Source of the DNA: Microbacterium algeriense
Lineage (GTDB): Bacteria > Actinomycetota > Actinomycetes > Actinomycetales > Microbacteriaceae
DNA: 64,000 nucleotides
Assembly: GCF_008868005.1 (NCBI RefSeq)
Contig: NZ_WAAO01000001.1
Location: 1,364,001-1,428,000 of the forward strand
Reading direction: 5' to 3'
Of the stretch, positions 42,454 through 50,160 are shown piece after piece. How positions within the stretch are numbered: the first letter of the stretch is position 1; each line of letters starts with the position of its first letter. The position numbers were made by a program, and so were the translations under genes. The notes beneath the pieces were generated by a model. That model was given only the letters and a program-made list of their open reading frames with translations. It had not been told where the DNA came from and searched no databases.

Positions 42454-44028
42454 GTGAAAAGCTCCTTCGCCGCCGCACGTCAGCGGGTCCTCGCCGTCCT
42501 CGGATCGCTGTCGATGTACCGCCTCGTGCTCTTCGCCCTGATCGCCCTGGCCGTCATCGCGCTGGTGCTCTCGCTCCTCGGCGTGATCGTCTCGCCGACG
42601 CCGCTCGAACTCGTCGCGTCCTTCGTCGTGCTCGCGGCGGTGATCTCCGCGGTCGACGCGGTGGCGCAGCGTATGCTCCGGCTTCCGTGGCGCATCGAGT
42701 CCTCGCTCGTGACGGCGTTGATCCTGTTGTTCGTGCTGCGCCCCGGGGTCGAGCCGGCGGCACTGCTCGGACTCGCGATCGCCGGTGCGGTCGCGAGCGT
42801 CTCGAAGTACCTGATCGCCTGGCGCGGTCGCCACATCTTCAACCCGGCCGCGTTCGGCGCGGCCGTGGTGTCGATCCTGGGCGCGTTCGGGGCCTTCGAC
42901 TGGCTGGGAACGTCATCGTCGTGGTGGGTGGGCACCCCGGTGCTGACGATTCCGGTCGTCATCCTCGGCCTGGCCGTGCTGTGGCGCACCGAGAAGGTGC
43001 GGGTGGTGGCCGTGTTCCTGCTGGTCGCTGTCGCGACGTCGGTCGTCCGGCAGGCGGTGCAGGCCGCGCAGTTCGACATCGCGTTCGACGTGTGGACGGC
43101 GCTCCCGTTCGCCGTGCTCCAGTCTCCGTTCCTGTTCCTCGGGGCGTTCATGCTCTCCGAACCGCTCACGCTTCCCCCGCGCCGTCGACAGCAGATCGTG
43201 GTCGCCGTCGTGGTCGGGCTGCTCGCCGGATGGCCGATCTCCATCGCCGGTCTGTTCACGCTGGGCCAGGAGCGCGCCCTGCTGATCGGAAACCTCGTCG
43301 CGTTCGCCTTCGCGCTGCGCGGATCCGTGCGGCTCGTGCTGGAGCGGCGGCGGTTCGTCACTCCGACGGCGCAGGAGCTCACCTTCCGGGCGAAGGGGCG
43401 CGTGCGCTTCCTCCCCGGGCAGTACCTCGAGCTGGACGTCCCGCATCGTCGGCCCGACGCCCGCGGCACGCGCCGCGAGTTCAGCATCGTGTCGGCTCCG
43501 GCTGACCTGCCGACGCTGCGCATCGCCTACAAGAACGGTGACCAGAAGCACCCGTCGAGCTACAAGCGCGCCCTCGCCGCCGCGGAGCCGGGAGCGACGT
43601 TCGCGGTCACCGGGACCTGGGGCGACTTCATCCTCCCGCGCGGCGAGCAGCCGGTGCTGATGGTCGCGGCGGGCATCGGCGTGACGCCCTTCGTGTCGCA
43701 GCTGCGGCAGCTGCAGGCGACGGGACAGCAGCGCGACGTGGTGCTCGTGTACGTCGCCTCCGACGCGTCGGAGCTCGCCTTCCGCGACGAGCTCGCTGCG
43801 ACAGGAGTGCGCACGGTGGTGTTCACGCGCGATGAACCGGCCGAGCTCCCGGCGCACTGGACCTGGGGACAGGGGGCGCGCCTCGACGCCGAGACCCTCG
43901 AGCGGTCCGTGCCCGACCTCGCCGACCGCCACGCGTTCATCTCGGGCCCGCCGCGCCTGATCGCCGACCTCGCCCCCGCTCTGCAGAAGGCCCGCACCCT
44001 CACGACCGACGCCTTCGCCGGCTACTGA
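42454..44028 (+). CDS. RnfD/NqrB-like membrane domain fused to ferredoxin-reductase (FNR) domain
   Basis: 524 residues. Residues 1-290 form about ten hydrophobic segments with YLIAWRGRHIFNPAAFGAAVV and FMLSEPLTLPPRRRQ, the pattern of RnfD/NqrB-type flavin membrane subunits; I do not see a covalent-FMN SGAT there. Residues 295-524 are an FNR domain: REFSIVSAP (FAD), MVAAGIGVTPF and AFISGPPRL (NAD(P)H side). Thus one chain could pass electrons from cytoplasmic NAD(P)H through the membrane. GTG 42454 is preferred to GTG 42445 because AAGGAAGA lies 9 nt before it. It follows apbE by 15 bp. Confidence 0.88.
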   Translation: MKSSFAAARQRVLAVLGSLSMYRLVLFALIALAVIALVLSLLGVIVSPTPLELVASFVVLAAVISAVDAVAQRMLRLPWRIESSLVTALILLFVLRPGVEPAALLGLAIAGAVASVSKYLIAWRGRHIFNPAAFGAAVVSILGAFGAFDWLGTSSSWWVGTPVLTIPVVILGLAVLWRTEKVRVVAVFLLVAVATSVVRQAVQAAQFDIAFDVWTALPFAVLQSPFLFLGAFMLSEPLTLPPRRRQQIVVAVVVGLLAGWPISIAGLFTLGQERALLIGNLVAFAFALRGSVRLVLERRRFVTPTAQELTFRAKGRVRFLPGQYLELDVPHRRPDARGTRREFSIVSAPADLPTLRIAYKNGDQKHPSSYKRALAAAEPGATFAVTGTWGDFILPRGEQPVLMVAAGIGVTPFVSQLRQLQATGQQRDVVLVYVASDASELAFRDELAATGVRTVVFTRDEPAELPAHWTWGQGARLDAETLERSVPDLADRHAFISGPPRLIADLAPALQKARTLTTDAFAGY

Positions 44029-44030
44029 CT

Positions 44031-44060
44031 CCGTCCCCGTCCCCGTCCCCGTCCCCGTCC
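44031..44060 (+). repeat. Five tandem CCGTCC hexamers
   Basis: Five perfect 6-bp units begin 2 nt after the stop of the RnfD-FNR gene, followed by degenerate copies to about 44085. C-rich on the coding strand. It marks the left edge of the repeat island. Confidence 0.9.
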
Positions 44061-44091
44061 CTGTCTCGCTCCCCGTCCCGGTCCGGCGGGA

Positions 44092-44172
44092 CGGATGTCG
44101 GGCGAGCGGACGGATGTCGGACCGAACAGCCCTTCCGGGCCCGACATCCGCGCATCCGTCCGACAGGTGTCC
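44092..44172. repeat. Left repeat block: 10-mer CGGATGTCGG twice direct, once inverted, plus left copy of 35-bp direct repeat
   Basis: CGGATGTCGG at 44092-44101 and 44111-44120, and its complement CCGACATCCG at 44141-44150, able to form a 10-bp stem with a 20-nt loop. Bases 44138-44172 are repeated at 45242-45276 with one mismatch (first 27 bases identical). It lies between the RnfD-FNR gene and the DUF559-type gene. Confidence 0.85.
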
Positions 44173-44269
44173 CATCCACCGCTCCTGCACCGCGGACCGT
44201 ACTCGCGCTCTCCATCCACAACCGGCCTCTTCCGCTGAGCCGAAGGGGCGGACCGGGCAGCATCGAGGG

Positions 44270-45103
44270 ATGCTCAGCGCCGCCAGTGTGACCGCCCACC
44301 ACGGTGGGGTCGTGCGGGGAACCCTGCTCGGGAGGTACGGCATCACGCGGCGGATGAGAGCGGATGAGGTCGACCGGGGTGCGCTCGTGCGCATCAGGCC
44401 AGGTGTCTTCGCCGTGCCGACGGCCGACCCGCAGCTCGTCGAGGCCGCGGCGCACGGCGGTGCCCTCACGTGTGCGCACGCGCTGCGCCTCTACGGGATC
44501 TGGACCCTCATCCCTGCCGATGCCGTGCACGTGTGGCTCGGGGCGCGAGGCCGCGCTCACCATCACGGTTGCGGTTGTGTCGTCCACCGGGATGCCGGTG
44601 TCGCCGGCGTCGGCCTGGCGCCCCTGGAGGAGGTCCTGGTCCACGTCCATCGGTGCGGCGGAGAGGAGGCGTTCTTCGCCGCCCTCGAGTCGGCGCTCGC
44701 GCAGCGCAAGATCACCTCCGCAGCGCGGCGACGCATCCGGGCCCGCCTCCCGGCGCGTGCGCGCTGGCTCGTCGACTTCGCGCGTTCCGATGCCGACAGC
44801 GGACTGGAGTCTCTGCTGCGACTGCGTCTTCACCTGCGCGGCATCCGCCTGGACTGCCAGGTGCGGATCCGAGGCGTCGGTCGCGTCGATTTCGTGCTCG
44901 ACGGCCTGCTCATCCTCGAGGCCGACGGCAAAGGCAACCATGACTCACCGGAGAAACGTCACCGCGATCTGATGCGCGATGCTCTGGCTTCAGCGCTCGG
45001 CTACGAGACGCTGCGGTTCGACTACGCGCAGATCGTCCATTCGTGGCCTGTGGTGGAGGCTGCGGTCCTCGCGGCGATCGCGCGGCTCCGCGAACGCGAC
45101 TGA
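44270..45103 (+). CDS. AbiEi-like N-terminal domain plus DUF559/Vsr-like endonuclease domain protein
   Basis: 277 residues. N-terminal part (about 10-60) resembles the AbiEi/transcriptional-regulator winged helix (GRYGITRRMRADEVDRGALVRIRPGVFAVP in pieces). The C-terminal part (190-270) has the PD-(D/E)xK pattern of DUF559: SGLESLLRLRLHLRG, GRVDFVLDGLLILEADGK and YETLRFDYAQI, with Asp and ExD as likely metal ligands. The family is common as orphan genes in Microbacteriaceae; its role is unknown, with phage defence or repair suggested by the fold. ATG 44270 has GAGGG upstream. No toxin partner is next to it. It is bounded by repeat arrays that share a 35-bp direct repeat. Confidence 0.82.
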   Translation: MLSAASVTAHHGGVVRGTLLGRYGITRRMRADEVDRGALVRIRPGVFAVPTADPQLVEAAAHGGALTCAHALRLYGIWTLIPADAVHVWLGARGRAHHHGCGCVVHRDAGVAGVGLAPLEEVLVHVHRCGGEEAFFAALESALAQRKITSAARRRIRARLPARARWLVDFARSDADSGLESLLRLRLHLRGIRLDCQVRIRGVGRVDFVLDGLLILEADGKGNHDSPEKRHRDLMRDALASALGYETLRFDYAQIVHSWPVVEAAVLAAIARLRERD

Positions 45104-45128
45104 CAGCGGCCACTTGGCAGCTGTCGCC

Positions 45129-45207
45129 GTACGGATGTCGGGCCGAACGGCTGCCGACCTGTACGGATGTCGGGCCGAACGGCTGCCGCCCCGTACGGAT
45201 GTCGGGC
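45129..45207 (+). repeat. 32-bp tandem repeat containing CGGATGTCGG
   Basis: Two full copies (45129-45160 and 45161-45192; first 28 bases identical) and a third partial copy (45193-45207). Each starts GTACGGATGTCGGG. A further lone 10-mer follows at 45215-45224. This is part of the 345-bp gene-free stretch 45104-45448, which holds only repeats. Confidence 0.9.
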
Positions 45208-45241
45208 GTTGGCGCGGATGTCGGGCACACCGAGACGGAAT

Positions 45242-45276
45242 GGCCCGACATCCGCGCATCCGTCCGACGGGTGTCC
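45242..45276. repeat. Right copy of the 35-bp direct repeat
   Basis: 34 of 35 bases match 44138-44172, in the same orientation, 1,104 bp apart. It includes the inverted 10-mer CCGACATCCG (45245-45254). The two copies bracket the DUF559-type gene. Confidence 0.9.
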
Positions 45277-45377
45277 GGGCCGACAGGTGTCCCGTCCGAC
45301 GGGTGTCCGGGCCGACGGGTGTCCGGGCCGACGGGTGTCCGGGCCGACGGGTGTCCGGGCCGACGGGTGTCCGGGGC
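45266..45377 (+). repeat. Seven 16-bp tandem repeats
   Basis: Unit GACGGGTGTCCGGGCC; copies 1 and 3-6 are identical, copy 2 (45282-45297) has four changes and copy 7 one. There are no spacers between units, so it is not a CRISPR array. Confidence 0.92.
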
Positions 45378-45434
45378 GGCGAGTGTGCCGTGTGGCGGCA
45401 GGTGTCCGGGGCGGCGAGTGTGCCGTGTGGCGGC
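45366..45434 (+). repeat. Two 35-bp tandem repeats
   Basis: 34 identical bases at 45366-45399 and 45401-45434, each starting GGTGTCCGGGGCGGC. They end 15 bp before the stop codon of the convergent histidine-kinase gene. Confidence 0.9.
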
Positions 45435-45448
45435 GTGCCGGGACGGGG

Positions 45449-46966
45449 TCAGGCGCGAGCGGGGGCGGGTGGGGGTTCGACGGGGATGCGCACGGTGAAG
45501 GTGGTGTCGCCGGGCACGCTCTCGACCGTGATGGAGCCGTGGTGTCCTTCGACGATCGCCTTCACGATCGCGAGGCCGAGTCCGGTGCCGCCGGTCTGCC
45601 GTGCCCGGGAGCTGTCGCCGCGCGCGAACCGGGCGAACAGCTCGTCGCGGATCGCGGGGTCGATCCCTGGACCGTCGTCGTGCACCCGCAGCACGGCATC
45701 ATCGCCGTCCCGAGCGACGCTCAGGGTGACGGTCGTGCCGGCCGGGGTGTGGGTGCGGGCGTTCGCCAGAAGATTCGCGACCACCTGGTGCATCCTCCCC
45801 GCGTCGCCGACGATCGTGACGGGCTCGTCGGGGACATCGATCTTCCAGTGGTGGTCGGCAGCGGTCGGCCGCGCATCCGAGAGCCCTTCGAGAGCGAGCT
45901 GTGTCAGGTCGATCGTGCCGTACACGAGCTCCCGCCCCTCATCGAGCCGGGCGAGGAGCAGCAGGTCCTCGACGAGCCGGGTCATCCGCAGCGACTGCGC
46001 CTGGATGCGCTCCAGCGACGACGTGGTGCTCTCGATCACCTCGCCGCTCTGCGCGGAGTCCGGGGCATGCCGCAGCGCGCGCAGCGACAGCTCGGAGTAG
46101 CCGCGGATGGAGGCGAGCGGTGTGCGCAGCTCGTGGCTCGCGTCCGCCACGAACCGCCGCATCTGCTCCTCGTTCTTCTGACGCGCCGCGAGGGAGCTGT
46201 CCACGTGATCGAGCAGCTTGTTGAGTGACGCCCCCACGAGACCGGTCTCGGTGCGGGGATCGGCTTCGGACGCCGGCACCCGCTCCGTGATGCTGACCTC
46301 GCCGCGGGCGAGCTGCTGGTTCGCGACCCTCGTCGCGGTGGCCGCCACCGCGCGGAGGGGACGCAGGCCGACTCGGATCGTGATGGCGGTCGTGAGCGCG
46401 AGCAGGATCAGGCCGCCGACCGTGGCCAGCAGGATGACGGTAAGCAGCTGCGTGAGCTGATTCTGGATCTCGTCGCGAGGAAGGCCCGTGATGACGACGA
46501 CGCCGTTGCTCGCGGTGGTTCCGACCACGCGGTAGGAGCCGAGCCCATCGAACGAGACCGTTGCGGGCGTGCCGAGTGCCACGGTGGCGTAAAGCTGTCT
46601 CAGCTGCTCGGACGTCAGAGACTGCCGCGTGCTGCTCAGGGCGCCGCGAGAGTCGTCGAACGCGACGCCGGTCGGTCCGGCGACGGGGCTGCCGACGGAC
46701 AGCAACAGGCCGGGAACAGGGTCGAGCCGGTACAGGATGTTCTCGACCGTGGCGTCCGAGGGGGCGACACCCTCGACCACCCGGTCGCGGATGGTCACCG
46801 CGTAGCCCTTCACCTTGTCGTCGAGCTGCTGCTCGAGGGTGCTGCCCAGGGTGGCGCTGGTGATGACGGCGACGATGATGAGGATCAGCGACACGAACCC
46901 GATCACGGCGGTCATCAGCCGCGTCTGCAGGCTCATCGGCCGTCTCGTCATCGTCGCTGGGGTCAC
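45449..46966 (-). CDS. Sensor histidine kinase with HAMP domain
   Basis: 505 residues. Two membrane helices (about 17-40 and 172-195) flank an extracytoplasmic sensor of about 130 residues with no known fold name that I can give. Then come HAMP, the phospho-acceptor box FVADASHELRTPLASIRGY (His), N box VVANLLANARTHTPAG, G1 VHDDGPGID, F box LFARFARGD and G2 GGTGLGLAIVKAI. GTG 46966 overlaps the response-regulator stop (GTGA) and is preferred over the longer open frame; ATG 46951 is also possible. With its regulator it faces a MacB-like ABC exporter, suggesting sensing of envelope stress or an antimicrobial. Confidence 0.93.
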   Translation of the reverse strand: MTPATMTRRPMSLQTRLMTAVIGFVSLILIIVAVITSATLGSTLEQQLDDKVKGYAVTIRDRVVEGVAPSDATVENILYRLDPVPGLLLSVGSPVAGPTGVAFDDSRGALSSTRQSLTSEQLRQLYATVALGTPATVSFDGLGSYRVVGTTASNGVVVITGLPRDEIQNQLTQLLTVILLATVGGLILLALTTAITIRVGLRPLRAVAATATRVANQQLARGEVSITERVPASEADPRTETGLVGASLNKLLDHVDSSLAARQKNEEQMRRFVADASHELRTPLASIRGYSELSLRALRHAPDSAQSGEVIESTTSSLERIQAQSLRMTRLVEDLLLLARLDEGRELVYGTIDLTQLALEGLSDARPTAADHHWKIDVPDEPVTIVGDAGRMHQVVANLLANARTHTPAGTTVTLSVARDGDDAVLRVHDDGPGIDPAIRDELFARFARGDSSRARQTGGTGLGLAIVKAIVEGHHGSITVESVPGDTTFTVRIPVEPPPAPARA

Positions 46967-47691
46967 TGGGGAGCCTTGATCATGTAACCCACCCCGCGGA
47001 CGGTGTGCAGCAGGGGAGTGCGGCCGGCGTCGATCTTCTTGCGCAGGTAGGAGATGTAGAGCTCGACGACCGAGGATTTGCCGCCGAAGTCGTAACTCCA
47101 CACGCGGTCGAGGATCTGGGCTTTGGACAGCACCCGGCGCTCGTTGCGCATGAGGTAGCGGAGCAGCTCGAACTCGGTGGCTGTCAGCTCGATCTCGGTG
47201 CCGTCGCGGACGACCTCGTGGCTGTCCTCGTTGAGGGTGAGGTCCGCGACCCGCAGGATCGACTGGCCGTCGTCGGCGGTGGCGTGGCCGGTGCGGCGGA
47301 TGATCGCGCGGAGTCGGGCGATCACCTCCTCCAGGCTGAACGGCTTGGTGACGTAGTCGTCGCCACCGGCGGTGAGCCCGGCCACCCGGTCTCCGACGGC
47401 GTCTTTCGCGGTGAGGAAGAGCACGGGGACGAGGTTGCCGCCTTCGCGGAGGCGCTTGAGCACCGACATCCCGTCGAGGTCGGGCATCATGATGTCGAGC
47501 ACGAGCGCGTCGGGCTCGAACTCGCGCGCCACCTGGAGTGCTTCCATCCCGGACGATGCCGTGCGCACCTCCCAGCCCTCCATCCGCAGGGCCATGGCGA
47601 GCAGGTCGGTCAGCATCTGCTCGTCGTCGACGGCGAGGATGCGCAGGGGAGAGCCATCGGGGCGGCGAAGTTCGGGCAGGTCGCTGGTCAT
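46963..47691 (-). CDS. OmpR/PhoB-family response regulator
   Basis: 242 residues. Receiver domain with DALVLDIMMPDLDGMSVLKRLR (phospho-acceptor Asp) and FLTAKDA, TKPFSLEEVIARL (Thr, Lys). The C-terminal winged helix has LTATEFELLRYLMRNERRVLSKAQILDRVW and ELYISYLRKKID. A CAGAAT -10 ends 6 nt before ATG 47691, so a leaderless start is likely. Three phased CTATGNA repeats in the divergent promoter region (47713-47742) are good candidates for its own binding site, controlling itself and the exporter. Confidence 0.95.
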   Translation of the reverse strand: MTSDLPELRRPDGSPLRILAVDDEQMLTDLLAMALRMEGWEVRTASSGMEALQVAREFEPDALVLDIMMPDLDGMSVLKRLREGGNLVPVLFLTAKDAVGDRVAGLTAGGDDYVTKPFSLEEVIARLRAIIRRTGHATADDGQSILRVADLTLNEDSHEVVRDGTEIELTATEFELLRYLMRNERRVLSKAQILDRVWSYDFGGKSSVVELYISYLRKKIDAGRTPLLHTVRGVGYMIKAPQ

Positions 47692-47712
47692 GTCCCTATT
47701 CTGCGGAATCTC

Positions 47713-47767
47713 CTATGCAATTTCTATGGAGAGGGCTATGCATTCTCTGAGAGCGTCGTTCCATAGG
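47713..47767. promoter_or_regulatory. Phased CTATGNA repeats, putative response-regulator binding region
   Basis: CTATGCA (47713-47719), CTATGGA (47724-47730), CTATGCA (47736-47742), start-to-start spacing 11 and 12 bp, plus an inverted CCATAG at 47761-47766. OmpR-family regulators bind direct repeats on one helix face. The block lies between the two-component genes and the exporter, within the -35 zone of the minus-strand promoter. Confidence 0.6.
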
Positions 47768-47853
47768 GTGTTCATCATCCTCCCCTCGAATCCGCATAAC
47801 GGGCGTTCCTAGCGTCGATCCCACGCCGTGACGACCGCGGCAGGAGGAGAGAC

Positions 47854-49320
47854 ATGTACGGAAGATATCTGCGGCGCGAACTCGCCGGCCGCAAGAAGCA
47901 GACGATGATCGTGGCGATCGGGCTCGCCATCGCGATCGGGCTGGTGATCGTGGTCAACGCCCTGACGGCCGGCGTGCGGGACGCCCAGGCGCAGGCTCTG
48001 GAGTCCGTGTACGGCGTCGGGACCGACCTCACCGTCACCGGGGCGGCGGCGGAACCCGGAGAAGGCGGTGGTCCGCGGTTCGAGTTCGACGCCGACGCGG
48101 GCGAGACCGACGGCGACACGACGACGCTCGCACAGTCGACGCTGCGGACGGACTTCCTGCGCGGCACGCTCGACGCATCGGTCCTGGACACGGTGGCGGA
48201 GACCGACGGCGTCTCGGCCGCGACCGGGGCTCTGAGCCTGACCAACTCCACCTTCTCCGGGGAGGTGCCGAGCGGCGGCTTCGGCGGTCAGGACGGCGAC
48301 AGCGGGAGTGCGCCGGATGCGGGGCAGGCTCCGCCCGAGGGCGGGGGAGCGGGCGGCGGAGCGTTCGGGATCGACTCCTTCACCGTGCTCGGCATCGACC
48401 CCGGCGCTGCCGCGATCGGCCCGCTCGCCTCCGCCGAGATCGAGGGCGGCCGCGGCTTCGAGGCCGACGACAGTGGCCAGCTGGTCGCGCTCGTGGACAG
48501 CACCTACGCGACCTCCGAGGAGATCGCCGTCGGCGACACGATCGACGTCGCGGGGTCGGACGTGGAGGTCGTCGGCATCCTCGCCTCCACCTCCGGCACG
48601 GCGGACACCGCCGCCGATGTGTACCTCCCGCTCGACACCGCGCAGGGGCTCGCCGGCGTCGAGGACGTCGTCTCCACCGTCTACGTCCAGGCGGATTCGG
48701 CTTCGTCCATTGACGACGTGCAGGCCGCGCTGGCGGAGGCCCTGCCGGACACGACCGTCTCCTCGCAGTCCGACCTCGCCGCCACGGTCTCCGGGTCGCT
48801 GTCGAACGCAACGTCTCTGATCACGAATCTCGGCTCCTGGCTGTCGATCATCGTGCTCGCCGTGGCTGTGCTGCTGTCGGTGCTCCTGACGCTCTCGGGT
48901 GTCGGCAGGCGCACTCGGGAGTTCGGGACTCTCAAGGCGATCGGCTGGTCGAACGGACGCGTCGTGCGCCAGGTCGCCGGCGAGTCGATGGTGCAGGGTC
49001 TCATCGGCGGGGCCGCCGGGCTCGTCCTCGGTCTCGCAGGCATCCTGCTCATCAACGTGCTGCGGCCGACTGTGGCCGCCGGTGCATCGGCAGCAGGCCA
49101 GGGCGCACCGGGTGGAATGGGTGCGGGCCCCACGGGCGGCGGAGGCCCGATGCTCCAGGCCACGCAGGCCGCGGACATCGTGCTGCAGGCCCCGCTCACC
49201 CCCTGGGTGCTGGTGGCCGCTGCCGGGTTGGCCGTCCTCGGCGGACTCGTCGCCGGCGCGTTCGGCGGATGGCGCGCCGCTCGCCTGAGTCCGGCCGAAG
49301 CGCTCCGTTCCGTCGCATGA
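47854..49320 (+). CDS. MacB/FtsX-type ABC exporter permease
   Basis: 488 residues. N-terminal helix (about 19-40, MIVAIGLAIAIGLVIVVNAL), a large extracytoplasmic MacB_PCD-like domain (45-325) rich in Asp and Gly, then three helices (LGSWLSIIVLAVAVLL..., VQGLIGGAAGLVLGL..., LVAAAGLAVLGGLVAG). It ends with ARLSPAEALRSVA, the classic C-terminal motif. AGGAGGAGAG precedes ATG 47854. The last loop has a Gly/Pro-rich insertion. With the ATPase it should export or extract a compound from the membrane rather than import one. Confidence 0.92.
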   Translation: MYGRYLRRELAGRKKQTMIVAIGLAIAIGLVIVVNALTAGVRDAQAQALESVYGVGTDLTVTGAAAEPGEGGGPRFEFDADAGETDGDTTTLAQSTLRTDFLRGTLDASVLDTVAETDGVSAATGALSLTNSTFSGEVPSGGFGGQDGDSGSAPDAGQAPPEGGGAGGGAFGIDSFTVLGIDPGAAAIGPLASAEIEGGRGFEADDSGQLVALVDSTYATSEEIAVGDTIDVAGSDVEVVGILASTSGTADTAADVYLPLDTAQGLAGVEDVVSTVYVQADSASSIDDVQAALAEALPDTTVSSQSDLAATVSGSLSNATSLITNLGSWLSIIVLAVAVLLSVLLTLSGVGRRTREFGTLKAIGWSNGRVVRQVAGESMVQGLIGGAAGLVLGLAGILLINVLRPTVAAGASAAGQGAPGGMGAGPTGGGGPMLQATQAADIVLQAPLTPWVLVAAAGLAVLGGLVAGAFGGWRAARLSPAEALRSVA

Positions 49321-49364
49321 GCGGCACCGCGGCCCATCCCTACACATCGCACAAGGAGAACGAC

Positions 49365-50090
49365 ATGACCATGGCAGACCTCGCCCCCGCAGGGCCCGAT
49401 TCCGCCCAGCCCGACCCGCTGTACCACGCGAGCGGCGTCACACGCACCTACACGCAGAAGGGACGCATCGTGAAGGCCCTCACGGGCGTCGATCTGGAGA
49501 TCCTCCCCGGCGAGTTCGTCACCATCCAGGGACCGACCGGAGGAGGCAAGTCGACGCTCCTGCAGCTGCTCGGTGCTCTCGACACCCCCACCGACGGCAG
49601 TCTGATGCTGGACGGCAGGGACCTGTCGTCGGCATCGCCGGCGGAGCTGGGCCGGATCAGGGCGCAGGAGATCGGGTTCGTCTTCCAGGGGTTCAACCTG
49701 ATCCCGACTCTGACGGCGTCGGAGAACGTCGACATGGCGTTGGAACCGCTCGGACTCGGTGTCGCTGAGCGGCGGAGCCGTGTCGCCGCCGCCCTCGTGC
49801 ACGTCGGGCTCGAGGACCGCGGCGATCACCGTCCTGCCGAGCTGTCGGGCGGGCAGCAGCAGCGGGTGGCGATCGCGCGGGCGATCGTGAAGCGACCGCG
49901 GGTGCTGCTCGCCGACGAGCCGACGGGCAATCTCGACGAGGGCATGCGCGACGGGATCCTCGATCTGCTCGAGGAGCTGTGCGCGGAGGGGATCACGATG
50001 ATCGTCGTCACGCACGACTCGGCGGTCGCCCGGCGCGCGACGAGACGGTTCCGTCTGACCAAGGGCGTCGTGCAGGACATCACGCGGTGA
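49365..50090 (+). CDS. MacB/LolD-type ABC exporter ATPase
   Basis: 241 residues. Walker [11 protein letters not shown], signature [15 protein letters not shown] and Walker [15 protein letters not shown] (DEPTGNLD is the MacB/LolD hallmark). [12 protein letters not shown] follows. Start ATG 49365 has AAGGAG 7 nt upstream; ATG 49317 overlapping the permease stop would add 16 residues without a good ribosome site. The gene ends 6 bp before a perfect terminator hairpin. Partner of the permease 44 bp upstream. Confidence 0.94.
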   Translation: MTMADLAPAGPDSAQPDPLYHASGVTRTYTQKGRIVKALTGVDLEILPGEFVTIQGPTGGGKSTLLQLLGALDTPTDGSLMLDGRDLSSASPAELGRIRAQEIGFVFQGFNLIPTLTASENVDMALEPLGLGVAERRSRVAAALVHVGLEDRGDHRPAELSGGQQQRVAIARAIVKRPRVLLADEPTGNLDEGMRDGILDLLEELCAEGITMIVVTHDSAVARRATRRFRLTKGVVQDITR

Positions 50091-50096
50091 GCGCGA

Positions 50097-50130
50097 GCGA
50101 CAGAGGGGCGGCGCACCGCCCCTCTGTCGC
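50097..50130 (+). terminator. Hairpin terminator after the ABC exporter operon
   Basis: Perfect 15-bp stem (50097-50111 with 50116-50130), CGCA loop, no U-tract. Confidence 0.8.
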
Positions 50131-50160
50131 GATGTCCGATGCCGGGTCTACGGTGTCGTC

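Noticed and set aside
44029..44085. CCGTCC repeats as a transcription terminator
   Set aside because: They form no stem; at most the adjacent 10-bp inverted pair (44111-44150) could end transcription.
44270..45103. Complete type IV toxin-antitoxin pair
   Set aside because: Only an AbiEi-like regulator region is present and no nucleotidyltransferase toxin gene follows.
45266..45377. CRISPR-like array
   Set aside because: Units are 16 bp with no spacers between them and no cas gene is present.
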